From a bacterium (GTDB lineage Bacteria > Patescibacteriota > Microgenomatia > Levybacterales > UBA12049): a stretch of DNA of 8,193 nt. Under the pieces are notes generated by a model. That model made no database searches and had not been told where the DNA came from. It was given only the letters and a program-made list of their open reading frames with translations. The position numbers and the translations under genes are program-made. Shown in pieces: positions 1-5,286 of this stretch. Positions within the stretch are counted from its first letter, which is position 1. The number at the start of each line of letters is the position of its first letter. Location of the stretch: positions 1-8,193 of the forward strand of contig JAJZOC010000088.1 in assembly GCA_021852095.1 (NCBI GenBank), given 5' to 3'.

Positions 1-30
1 TATGAAGCAAAAACTTGAGAATGGACGCAT
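1..30 (+). repeat. 30-bp exact copy of an internal frr segment at window edge
   Basis: Bases 1-30 are identical to bases 1092-1121 inside frr (the part encoding MKQKLENGR). The match stops at base 31, where this copy continues into rpsB sequence. In the rpsB reading frame this stretch carries a TGA at 3-5, so it cannot be normal S2 coding sequence. The likely explanation is a chimeric join at the contig end through short homology (shared bases around gacgcat). A real local duplication is less likely. Confidence 0.85.
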
Positions 31-191
31 GGATAGAAGGCCGCAGGAATTCAGAATCTAGAATTAATAATTCAGAATTAAAGACCGAAGAGAAAAAAAC
101 TACAAAAGAATCCAAAAGTAAAGAAGAGAAAAAGCAAAAAAACATTAAAGCTAAAACAACAAAGAAAACTCAAGTTAAGATTGAAAAATAA
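24..191 (+). CDS. rpsB: Ribosomal protein S2, C-terminal end (partial)
   Basis: This is the 3' end of the gene for small-subunit protein S2. The visible 55 residues begin DAWIEGRR, which matches the end of the last helix of S2 proteins (compare the EGR near the C-terminus of E. coli S2). The tail that follows is Lys/Glu/Thr-rich, low in complexity and probably disordered. Such tails are usual in S2 of many bacteria. The position directly before tsf fits the near-universal rpsB-tsf order. Residues 9-19 (NSESRINNSEL) are encoded by a heptanucleotide repeat at 47-81. The reading frame is open back only to a TGA at 3-5, but bases 1-30 duplicate frr, so genuine rpsB sequence probably starts somewhere within 20-31. 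The stop codon is TAA at 189-191. Identification rests on a short motif plus context. Confidence 0.75.
   Translation, partial: DAWIEGRRNSESRINNSELKTEEKKTTKESKSKEEKKQKNIKAKTTKKTQVKIEK
47..81 (+). repeat. Heptanucleotide array in the rpsB tail (GAATTNN type)
   Basis: Five consecutive 7-base units can be read: gaattca, gaatcta, gaattaa, taattca, gaattaa. They encode NSESRINNSEL in frame within the S2 tail. A closely similar array lies inside zwf at 5124-5158, where it encodes NSESRIRNYEL. The array at 192-240 is of the same type in reverse orientation. Confidence 0.8.
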
Positions 192-240
192 TTCTAATTT
201 CTAAATTAAATTCTGAATTTTAAACTCTGAATTCTAGACT
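192..240 (-). repeat. Reverse-oriented heptanucleotide array between rpsB and tsf
   Basis: Seven 7-base units follow the rpsB stop codon directly: ttctaat, ttctaaa, ttaaatt, ctgaatt, ttaaact, ctgaatt, ctagact. Read on the minus strand they resemble the aattcag/aattaga units of 47-81, so the two arrays bracket the charged S2 tail as a degenerate inverted repeat. On the plus strand this orientation contains TAA and TGA. The array ends three bases before the tsf start and leaves no room for a Shine-Dalgarno sequence. Confidence 0.75.
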
Positions 241-243
241 ATT

Positions 244-696
244 ATGGTTGATATTATACTACTTAAAAAACTTCGTCAAGAAACCCAAGTATCTTTAGCT
301 GATTGCAGAAAGGCTTTGGAAGAGATGGGTAATAATTACGAAAAGGCTAAAGAATGGTTGGGAAAACATGGGATTGAAAAGGCAGAGAAAAAATCAGAAA
401 GGGAAACCTCGCAGGGTTTAATTGAAAGCTATATTCATCAGAGCGGAAAGGTTGGGGCAATGGCAGAGGTTTTATGCGAAACCGATTTTGTTGCCAAAAC
501 AGACGAGTTTAAACATTTTGCTCATGAGGTTGCAATGCAGATTGCCGCAATGAACCCAAAAGATGTTCAATCTCTTTTGAAACAAGAATATATTCGGGAT
601 AGTTCAAAAACAATAGAAAATTTATTAAAGGAAACAATAGCAAAGCTAGGAGAAAATATTGTAGTTAAAAAGTTTCAGCGCTTCGAAATAGAATAG
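244..696 (+). CDS. tsf: Elongation factor Ts, short form
   Basis: EF-Ts is the guanine-nucleotide exchange factor that recycles EF-Tu-GDP to EF-Tu-GTP during translation in the cytosol. The N-terminal UBA-like domain is clear (LLKKLRQETQVSLADCRKAL, residues 6-25, then the AKEWL helix near residue 40). The signature CETDFVAK lies at residues 78-85; the Asp-Phe of this motif (D81, F82) is the pair that inserts into EF-Tu. At 150 aa the protein is much shorter than E. coli EF-Ts (about 283 aa). It appears to have one core subdomain and ends LGENIVVKKFQRFEIE, so it is a naturally short form and not a frameshift. The ATG at 244 is the only sensible start and has no Shine-Dalgarno sequence. In the usual order pyrH would follow; here frr follows after 51 bases. 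Confidence 0.95.
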   Translation: MVDIILLKKLRQETQVSLADCRKALEEMGNNYEKAKEWLGKHGIEKAEKKSERETSQGLIESYIHQSGKVGAMAEVLCETDFVAKTDEFKHFAHEVAMQIAAMNPKDVQSLLKQEYIRDSSKTIENLLKETIAKLGENIVVKKFQRFEIE

Positions 697-703
697 ATAG
701 TTC

Positions 704-744
704 AAAGACTTATCGCTAAAGTCTTTTAGACTTTTAGTCTAAAA
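704..744 (+). promoter_or_regulatory. Two overlapping stem-loops before frr
   Basis: Stem 1 pairs 704-711 (aaagactt) with 719-726 (aagtcttt), with a 7-base loop. Stem 2 pairs 724-732 (ttttagact) with 736-744 (agtctaaaa), with a 3-base loop. The stems share bases 724-726, so they cannot both form fully. Stem 2 ends three bases before the frr ATG. Its units (agtctaa, agactaa) are again about 7 bases long, so the structure may simply be another heptad repeat. A role in attenuation or translation control of frr is only a guess. Confidence 0.45.
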
Positions 745-747
745 TAT

Positions 748-1302
748 ATGAGTTTTGACGAAGTCAAAGACAGAATGGGAAAGGTTTTAGATGTTTTGCA
801 AACCGATCTTAGCACGATTAGAACGGGTAGGGCAACGCCTTCTATAATAGAAAATGTTGCTGTGTCTGTTTATGGCGGGTCAACACGGCTTAAACTTTTA
901 GAATTAGCTACGATCACAGTATCGGACCCTCAGACGCTTACTATTACTCCGTTTGACGCTTCAATTATAGAAGAGATAGCCAAGGGTATTTTGGAAGCCA
1001 ATATTGGATTTACGCCGGTTACAGACGGTGGATTAATACGGATTACGATTCCGCCCTTGTCCGAAGAGAGGCGAACCCAACTTATCCGCCTTATGAAGCA
1101 AAAACTTGAGAATGGACGCATTATGGTTAGACAGGTTCGTCATGAAGCAATGAATGAAATTAAAAAGCAGGAGAATGATAAGACAATATCGGAGGATGAT
1201 CTTTTAAGAGTAGAAAAAGAGGTTCAGAAAATTACAGACGAGATAATTTTCCAGATAGAAGAACTTGGCAGACGAAAAGAAGAAGAACTGATGCAGATAT
1301 AA
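748..1302 (+). CDS. frr: Ribosome recycling factor
   Basis: RRF works with EF-G to split post-termination ribosomes into subunits. The protein has 184 residues, the usual family length, and family sequence from end to end: the LSTIRTGRATPS segment of the first helix (residues 21-32), the domain II strands around ITPFDAS, the IRITIPPLSEERR hinge region, and the long C-terminal helix with MVRQVRHEAM. It is complete and shows no repeat insertion. The ATG at 748 fits the family N-terminus (MSFDEVKDRM) and lacks a Shine-Dalgarno sequence; it follows a stem-loop by three bases. pyrH, which usually separates tsf and frr, is absent. Bases 1092-1121 of this gene are duplicated at the left window edge. 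Confidence 0.97.
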   Translation: MSFDEVKDRMGKVLDVLQTDLSTIRTGRATPSIIENVAVSVYGGSTRLKLLELATITVSDPQTLTITPFDASIIEEIAKGILEANIGFTPVTDGGLIRITIPPLSEERRTQLIRLMKQKLENGRIMVRQVRHEAMNEIKKQENDKTISEDDLLRVEKEVQKITDEIIFQIEELGRRKEEELMQI

Positions 1303-1330
1303 TTTCTAATTCTTAATTTCTAATTTCTAA
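1303..1330 (+). repeat. TTTCTAA heptad array after frr
   Basis: Four tandem 7-base units start at the base after the frr stop codon: tttctaa, ttcttaa, tttctaa, tttctaa. In this orientation every unit carries TAA. It parallels 192-240, where a reverse-type array also begins directly behind a stop codon (that of rpsB). Confidence 0.8.
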
Positions 1331-1356
1331 TCAAATCTCAATGAAAGAAAATATTA

Positions 1357-1507
1357 CAAATAAGCAAATAACCCAATAAGCAAATCAATAATACAAATTC
1401 TAAATAATTAAATTTCAAATTATTTAACATTTGAGATTTATCTATTTGAAATTGATTTGTAGTATTTGACATTTGCATATTTGCTTATTCTTATTGGTAG
1501 TATTGTT
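1357..1507. repeat. Degenerate inverted repeat built of 7-base words (frr-rseP gap)
   Basis: The AT-rich gap between frr and rseP folds as a long imperfect hairpin. Perfect paired pieces are aatttcaaat (1411-1420) with atttgaaatt (1444-1453), acaaat (1393-1398) with atttgt (1455-1460), and aataagcaaata (1359-1370) with tatttgcttatt (1478-1489). The words recur with a spacing near 7 bases. The left-arm word ccaataagcaaat (1373-1385) recurs at 3550-3562, and the right-arm word ttattggtagtattg (1491-1505) recurs at 3753-3767. Together with 1303-1330 this fills most of the 222-base gap; no gene was seen in it. Confidence 0.75.
1491..1505 (+). promoter_or_regulatory. Possible extended -10 promoter element for rseP
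   Basis: TTATTGGTAGTATTG is identical to 3753-3767 in front of zwf. It contains TGG followed by TAGTAT, which resembles an extended -10 (TGn plus TATAAT, 4 of 6 bases matching). Transcription would start about 15 bases before the rseP ATG. No -35 is visible. The word is also part of a repeat arm, so the conservation may come from the repeat alone. Confidence 0.25.
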
Positions 1508-1524
1508 TACTAAACTTAAACGAT

Positions 1525-2724
1525 ATGTTAATTACAATAATAGTTTTTCTTGCCATGTTAAGCCTTTTAGTTCTCATCCACGAGGCTGGGCATTTTATTT
1601 CCGCAATAAAATTTGGAGTAAAGGTTGAGGAATTTGGATTTGGATTGCCTCCAAGAATATTCGGTATTAAAAAAGGCGAAACTATATATTCAATTAATTG
1701 GCTGCCCATTGGTGGTTTTGTGAAACTTTATGGGGAGGATGAAGCTGGAGCCGGCCGGCTCCAAGTCAAAAGTCAAAAGTCAAAAGTCAAAAGTTCTGAT
1801 GAGGGACAGGCGTTTTATGCGAAAAGTCCATGGCAAAGGGCAGGTATAGTATTTGCTGGAGTCTTAATGAATGTTTTTCTATCAGTTGTTATATTCTATG
1901 CATTTATTTTGATATCCGGTTTTAAGACAGAGCTTCCGCTTTTGGGGAATCATAACTTTTTCTTCGTTGATCAGCGTGTCAATTCAGAAATTATAGTTAG
2001 CAGTGTTTCTAATAATTCACCGGCGCAAAAAATTGGGATCACGCCTTATTCAAAAATAATTTCCATAAATGGTAAGGGAATAACCGATGCTCAATTTTTA
2101 GTCAGTGAAATTGACAAGAATAAAGGCAGAAAAATAACAGTGGTTTGGCAAAATCTAAAAACAAATAAAATTTTTAAATCTATTGTTGTTCCCAGGGCAT
2201 CTCCTCCTAAAAATCAAGGAGCTTTGGGAATTGCTTTTTTCCCGTCTCAAACCGTTGTTTTAACTTATAAAACTCCTTTAGAGAAGATTTTTTCGGGCTT
2301 CATACACCCTCTAAATTTATTGGTTTATAACTTTGACATAATTGGTAAATTGGTTGCTATTTCCATAAAAGAAAAAACATCAGCGCCAATAGGGAATGCG
2401 GTTGCAGGACCCGTTGGTATATTTTCAGTTGTGGGCAGTATAGAGAAAATACCCAATTTAAAGGAGAAAATTCTTGAATATTTAAATCTGGCCGGTCTTT
2501 TGTCTATTTCTTTAGCCTTTTTTAATGTTTTACCAATACCAGCACTTGACGGAGGAAGACTTTTCTTTATCTTAATAGAAGCGATAACAGGAAGAAGAAT
2601 TAACCAGAAAGTTGAGAGCTATATTCACGCGGTTGGCATGGTGTTATTGCTTTTTCTTATAGCTCTTATTACTATTCATGACTTTGAGCGTATCTTAAAA
2701 GGCGGTTTATTTTTGTCTCCTTAA
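1525..2724 (+). CDS. rseP: RseP-type site-2 intramembrane zinc metalloprotease (M50)
   Basis: This integral membrane protease cuts substrates inside the membrane (in model bacteria, anti-sigma factors and remnant signal peptides). The zinc motif HEAGH is at residues 19-23 within the first membrane helix. A GGFVKLYGED segment precedes the second helix (about 108-132). One PDZ domain spans about 155-222 (IVSSVSNNSPAQKIGI onward). The second zinc-site motif LDGG is at 341-344 inside NVLPIPALDGG, and a last helix lies at about 369-384. At 399 aa it is of usual size; E. coli RseP has two PDZ domains, this one has a single clear one. Residues 75-90 come from a palindrome plus heptad repeat placed in the loop between the GED and the FYAKSPWQRA segment, away from the catalytic residues. 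No Shine-Dalgarno sequence is seen before the ATG. The stop is 6 bases from pgl, suggesting co-transcription. The natural substrate cannot be told from here. Confidence 0.95.
   Translation: MLITIIVFLAMLSLLVLIHEAGHFISAIKFGVKVEEFGFGLPPRIFGIKKGETIYSINWLPIGGFVKLYGEDEAGAGRLQVKSQKSKVKSSDEGQAFYAKSPWQRAGIVFAGVLMNVFLSVVIFYAFILISGFKTELPLLGNHNFFFVDQRVNSEIIVSSVSNNSPAQKIGITPYSKIISINGKGITDAQFLVSEIDKNKGRKITVVWQNLKTNKIFKSIVVPRASPPKNQGALGIAFFPSQTVVLTYKTPLEKIFSGFIHPLNLLVYNFDIIGKLVAISIKEKTSAPIGNAVAGPVGIFSVVGSIEKIPNLKEKILEYLNLAGLLSISLAFFNVLPIPALDGGRLFFILIEAITGRRINQKVESYIHAVGMVLLLFLIALITIHDFERILKGGLFLSP
1747..1794 (+). repeat. GC palindrome plus AAGTCAA array inside rseP
   Basis: Bases 1747-1762 form a perfect 16-base palindrome (ggagccgg/ccggctcc), GC-rich in an AT-rich gene. 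Starting at the very next base are four perfect AAGTCAA units and a partial fifth (1763-1794). The array is read in frame as VKSQKSKVKSS. The insertion is in a loop of variable length in the family, so the enzyme is probably still active. Confidence 0.9.
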
Positions 2725-2730
2725 ACAGTA

Positions 2731-3540
2731 ATGATTATTTCTCTGGAGAATTTGCTGAAAAGGTTCGGACATAATGCTTTTTATAAAAGCGGCATAAAAG
2801 TAATAAAAGTTAAGAATCCGGAAGAGGGAATAAAAACCGCGGAAAATTTGTTAATTGATATCCTCAATAAAAATTCTGTTTTATTTTTGTCCGGCGGGAA
2901 AACCCCAAAATCTCTCTATGAACTTTTGGCAAAAGAACAAAAATTAAGAGTAGGTGCGGCGGCTTTAGTTGACGAAAGGTACATACCAAAATCAAAAATC
3001 CCCCCTTCGCCAAGGCTTCGAGGGGCAAGCAAAAGGCAAAAGTCAAAAATAAAAGGAATACAGGAAGGTACGAACGAAAAAATGATAAGAGATACGGGAT
3101 TAATACAATATATAGAGAATATAGCACGGTTTTATCCGATACTTGAAGATAAGACTGTTGGGAAAAGCGCAAAAGATTATGATAAGATAGCCAGGTTTTT
3201 ACTTGAGTATTTTCCAAAAAGTATTGGAATTTTAGGAATAGGCGAAGATGGGCACACGGCGGGACTGCCGTCCCGAAGTCAAAAGTCAAAAGTCAAAGGT
3301 CAAAAATACGTGACAGCAATAGATAACTTTCCCGGAGAATTCAAAGACAGGATTACTTTGAATTTCAATGCTTTGGCAAAGATGGATTTTCTTCTGGTTT
3401 TGGTTTTTGGGTCCGCAAAGCAGACTGCGTTGCGATTGATGTTTGCGGAGGGATCATTCGAAGAAATTCCCGCAAGATTTTATTTATTGCCGGATATTGC
3501 AAAAAAGACGCTTTTAATTACAGACCAGGACATTAAATAA
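2731..3540 (+). CDS. pgl: 6-phosphogluconolactonase
   Basis: This enzyme hydrolyses 6-phosphogluconolactone, the product of Zwf, to 6-phosphogluconate in the cytosol. Family motifs are the phosphate-binding SGGKTPKSLYELLA, the VDER segment (D81-R83), the diagnostic GIGEDGHTAGL (169-179) and RITLNFNAL downstream. GIGEDGHTA separates it from glucosamine-6-phosphate deaminase of the same fold. At 269 aa it is longer than most members, and the surplus is two low-complexity insertions. One follows DERYIP (about residues 88-108) and the other follows GHTAGLP (183-192). Both are encoded by heptad repeats beside GC-rich palindromes and sit next to active-site loops, which makes activity worth testing. 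The ATG lies 6 bases after the rseP stop and has no Shine-Dalgarno sequence. zwf and gnd downstream complete the pathway. Confidence 0.92.
   Translation: MIISLENLLKRFGHNAFYKSGIKVIKVKNPEEGIKTAENLLIDILNKNSVLFLSGGKTPKSLYELLAKEQKLRVGAAALVDERYIPKSKIPPSPRLRGASKRQKSKIKGIQEGTNEKMIRDTGLIQYIENIARFYPILEDKTVGKSAKDYDKIARFLLEYFPKSIGILGIGEDGHTAGLPSRSQKSKVKGQKYVTAIDNFPGEFKDRITLNFNALAKMDFLLVLVFGSAKQTALRLMFAEGSFEEIPARFYLLPDIAKKTLLITDQDIK
3001..3053 (+). repeat. GC hairpin plus degenerate AAGTCAA array inside pgl (first)
   Basis: Bases 3002-3009 pair with 3019-3025 (ccccttcg with cgagggg, one bulge). Directly after the GC-rich block, from 3027, come degenerate heptads aagcaa, aaggcaa, aagtcaa, aaataaa up to 3053. 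A short related tract (aaaatcaaaaatc, from 2988) precedes the hairpin. In frame the block gives the insertion around SKIPPSPRLRGASKRQKSKI. Confidence 0.7.
3260..3303 (+). repeat. GC hairpin plus AAGTCAA array inside pgl (second)
   Basis: cgggac (3260-3265) pairs with gtcccg (3270-3275) around a 4-base loop. The array starts at the next base: three perfect AAGTCAA units and one with a single mismatch (3276-3303). It is read as RSQKSKVKGQK directly after the GEDGHTAGLP motif. The hairpin bases also encode part of that motif's tail (AGLPSR), so the palindrome may be partly native sequence. Confidence 0.85.
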
Positions 3541-3612
3541 ACAAATAATCCAATAAGCAAATATTACCAATCAATAAATGAAAAATAAAATATTAACTTA
3601 TGTTACGCACTT

Positions 3613-3703
3613 CGTCATTCTGGTAAGCGCAGCGCATCCAGAATCCTGACGAACCGTAGATTCTGGACAAGCCCCGATTAGATCGGGGCAAGCCAGAATG
3701 ACG
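3613..3703. repeat. Multi-hairpin palindromic core, REP/MITE-like
   Basis: cgtcattctgg (3613-3623) is the exact reverse complement of ccagaatgacg (3693-3703), giving 11-base terminal inverted repeats. Inside are two more stems: tccagaatc (3637-3645) with gattctgga (3659-3667), and gccccgat (3671-3678) with atcggggc (3682-3689) around a 3-base loop. The base composition differs from the AT-rich flanks. Layout and size resemble small non-autonomous palindromic elements. No target-site duplication was identified. The last stem is not followed by a U-run, so it is a poor intrinsic terminator. Confidence 0.8.
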
Positions 3704-3735
3704 GTTCTGCTTAATCTGAGATATTAATTCGGCTA

Positions 3736-3765
3736 TTGATTTGTTTATTGGGTTATTGGTAGTAT
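3736..3765 (+). promoter_or_regulatory. Possible zwf promoter within the repeat arm
   Basis: TTGATT (3736-3741) is followed after 18 bases by TAGTAT (3760-3765), which is preceded by TGG. Each hexamer matches the sigma-70 consensus at 4 of 6 positions. Transcription would start about 3 bases before the zwf ATG, giving an almost leaderless message. The same extended -10 word is found before rseP. Confidence 0.3.
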
Positions 3766-3774
3766 TGGTTTATT

Positions 3775-5220
3775 ATGTTTAGTCCTTTTGTAATGATTAT
3801 TTTTGGAGCAACTGGAGATTTAGCGATAAATAAGCTTTTTCCGGCTCTCTTGTCTCTTTATAAACAGGGAAATTTAGGTAAAAAATTCTACATAGTGGGT
3901 TTTGCCAGACGGCCTTTTGATGATAATAGTTTTACAGAATTTATAGAAAACCAATTAAATCTATCGAAAGAAGAAAATAAGATATGGCAGGATTTTTCCA
4001 AAAAAGTCTATTATCAAAGCGGGACATTCGAAAAGGAAAACGGCTATAAAGATCTGGTTGATATGCTTGCAGGGTTTGATAAGGAAGTCGGAGCTTGCAT
4101 AACCAGAATTTTTTATTTAGCAACGCCTCCTGATAACTACAATACAATACTTGATTTTTTATCAAAAACAAAATTATCAGAGGGGTGCGGGCAAAAAAGC
4201 GATAAATGGACAAAATTGGCTATTGAAAAGCCATTCGGCAAAGATCTTGAGAGCGCACAAGACTTGGATAAAAAACTCTCTTCAATTTTTGCAGAAAAGC
4301 AGATTTTTCGGGTTGATCATTATTTGGCTAAAGAAACTGTTCAGAATATGGTGGCATTTAGGTTTGCTAACGGCATATTTGAACCGGTTTGGAACAATAA
4401 ATACATTGATCATGTTCAGATTACATGGGCTGAAAAAAAAGGCGTTGGGAATCGGGGCAAATTTTTTGACGGAGTCGGACTTTTGCGCGATGTTATGCAG
4501 AACCATTTAATGCAGCTTATTTCAAGTGTTGCTATGGAACAGCCCAAAAGCTTTTCCAGGGAAGATATGAGAACCGTCCGAGCAGATGTTATAAAATCTA
4601 TAAGATGCGTAGAAGAAGATGAAGTTTGTAAATTTACAGTAAGGGGACAGTATGCCGGTTTTAGAAATGAAAAAGATATTGACTCTGCCTCTAAAACCGA
4701 AACATTTGTCGCTTTAAAGCTTTTTGTTGATACGCCTCGTTTTAAAGGAGTGCCTTTTTATGTGAGAGCCGGTAAGAAAATGCCAAAAGATGTTGTTGAA
4801 ATATCGATAGTTTTTATTCAAACTTGCCACATCCTTTTTAAGGAATTCGGCTGTCCGGAAATCGGTAATGTTTTGACAATCAGAATCCAGCCGGACGAGG
4901 GGATAAGTCTTCGGGTGATTGCGAAAAAACCTTCCGGTAAACTTTCTCTCGGTACGGTTAATATGAAATTTTCTTATCAGGAGGAATTTGGAACAAAAGG
5001 GAAAGATGCATACCAAAAACTTTTGCTGGATGTTTTGTCCGGAGACCAGATGCTTTTTAACAGAAGCGATGAGCTTGCCAGTTCATGGACGTTTATAACA
5101 AAAATTCTGAAAGGCTGGGAAAAGAATTCAGAATCACGAATTAGGAATTATGAATTAGAAACATGGGGACCAAAAGAGGCGAATGAATTAATTGAAAAAG
5201 ACGGCCGAAAGTGGCTGTAA
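3775..5220 (+). CDS. zwf: Glucose-6-phosphate 1-dehydrogenase
   Basis: The enzyme oxidises glucose-6-phosphate to 6-phosphogluconolactone and reduces NAD(P)+, the entry step of the oxidative pentose phosphate pathway. The dinucleotide-binding motif GATGDL is at residues 11-16, EKPFG at 151-155, and the active-site RVDHYLAKETVQN starts at 179 (His182; the usual RIDHYLGKE with Gly changed to Ala). Downstream are LLRDVMQNHLMQL, AMEQP and YVRAGKKMPKD. The protein has 481 aa, the usual full length, and ends in the family's WGPKEANELIEKDGRKW. Residues 450-462 (NSESRIRNYELET) come from a heptad array just before that end and replace a variable loop. The ATG at 3775 is favoured; an ATG at 3793 (Met7) would also keep the Rossmann motif. 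No Shine-Dalgarno sequence is present. Cofactor preference cannot be told by eye. Confidence 0.96.
   Translation: MFSPFVMIIFGATGDLAINKLFPALLSLYKQGNLGKKFYIVGFARRPFDDNSFTEFIENQLNLSKEENKIWQDFSKKVYYQSGTFEKENGYKDLVDMLAGFDKEVGACITRIFYLATPPDNYNTILDFLSKTKLSEGCGQKSDKWTKLAIEKPFGKDLESAQDLDKKLSSIFAEKQIFRVDHYLAKETVQNMVAFRFANGIFEPVWNNKYIDHVQITWAEKKGVGNRGKFFDGVGLLRDVMQNHLMQLISSVAMEQPKSFSREDMRTVRADVIKSIRCVEEDEVCKFTVRGQYAGFRNEKDIDSASKTETFVALKLFVDTPRFKGVPFYVRAGKKMPKDVVEISIVFIQTCHILFKEFGCPEIGNVLTIRIQPDEGISLRVIAKKPSGKLSLGTVNMKFSYQEEFGTKGKDAYQKLLLDVLSGDQMLFNRSDELASSWTFITKILKGWEKNSESRIRNYELETWGPKEANELIEKDGRKWL
5124..5158 (+). repeat. GAATTNN heptad array inside zwf
   Basis: Five units are seen: gaattca, gaatcac, gaattag, gaattat, gaattag. 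The frame used reads NSESRIRNYELE and avoids the TAG that lies in other phases. It is the same type as the rpsB array at 47-81. No GC-rich palindrome adjoins it. Confidence 0.8.
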
Positions 5221-5286
5221 AAATACAAGTCTAAAAACTCTTTAATCTATAGTACGCTGCTACATAGCACGATACCATGGAAGGTT

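Larger units (their letters stand above)
3541..3774. repeat. Nested repeat block between pgl and zwf (outer AT-rich arms)
   Basis: The 234-base gap has outer arms of the same 7-base words as the frr-rseP gap: ccaataagcaaat at 3550-3562 on the left, attgatttgt at 3735-3744 and ttattggtagtattg at 3753-3767 on the right. The arms are roughly inverted relative to each other and enclose a more GC-rich palindromic core at 3613-3703. No open reading frame or RNA gene was recognised. Confidence 0.75.

Noticed and set aside
3..5. Use of TGA as a sense codon (Gracilibacteria-type code) in rpsB
   Set aside because: The TGA lies in the stretch duplicated from frr, and no other gene here uses in-frame TGA, so it reflects the chimeric edge.
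244..696. Truncated or frameshifted EF-Ts
   Set aside because: The C-terminal end is coherent and short EF-Ts forms are known (for example in Thermus), so it is taken as a natural short form.
1491..1709. A 72-codon minus-strand frame across the rseP start
   Set aside because: It covers the conserved HEAGH-encoding region and a repeat arm, with no family similarity.
1763..1794. CRISPR-like array
   Set aside because: Units are 7 bases in direct tandem with no spacers, and the tract is translated in frame in rseP.
2864..3289. A 141-codon open frame on the minus strand inside pgl
   Set aside because: It lies wholly within the well-supported pgl gene and encodes no recognisable protein; an open shadow frame.
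3671..3689. Strong hairpin gccccgat/atcggggc as intrinsic terminator of pgl
   Set aside because: No U-run follows; it is more likely part of the palindromic element.
4151..4510. A 119-codon plus-strand frame inside zwf in another phase
   Set aside because: It overlaps the core of zwf including the RVDHYLAKE motif region; zwf is clearly the coding frame.
5248..5253. TATAGT as a promoter for the tRNA-binding domain gene
   Set aside because: There is no matching -35 or TG extension; a chance match in AT-rich DNA is likely.
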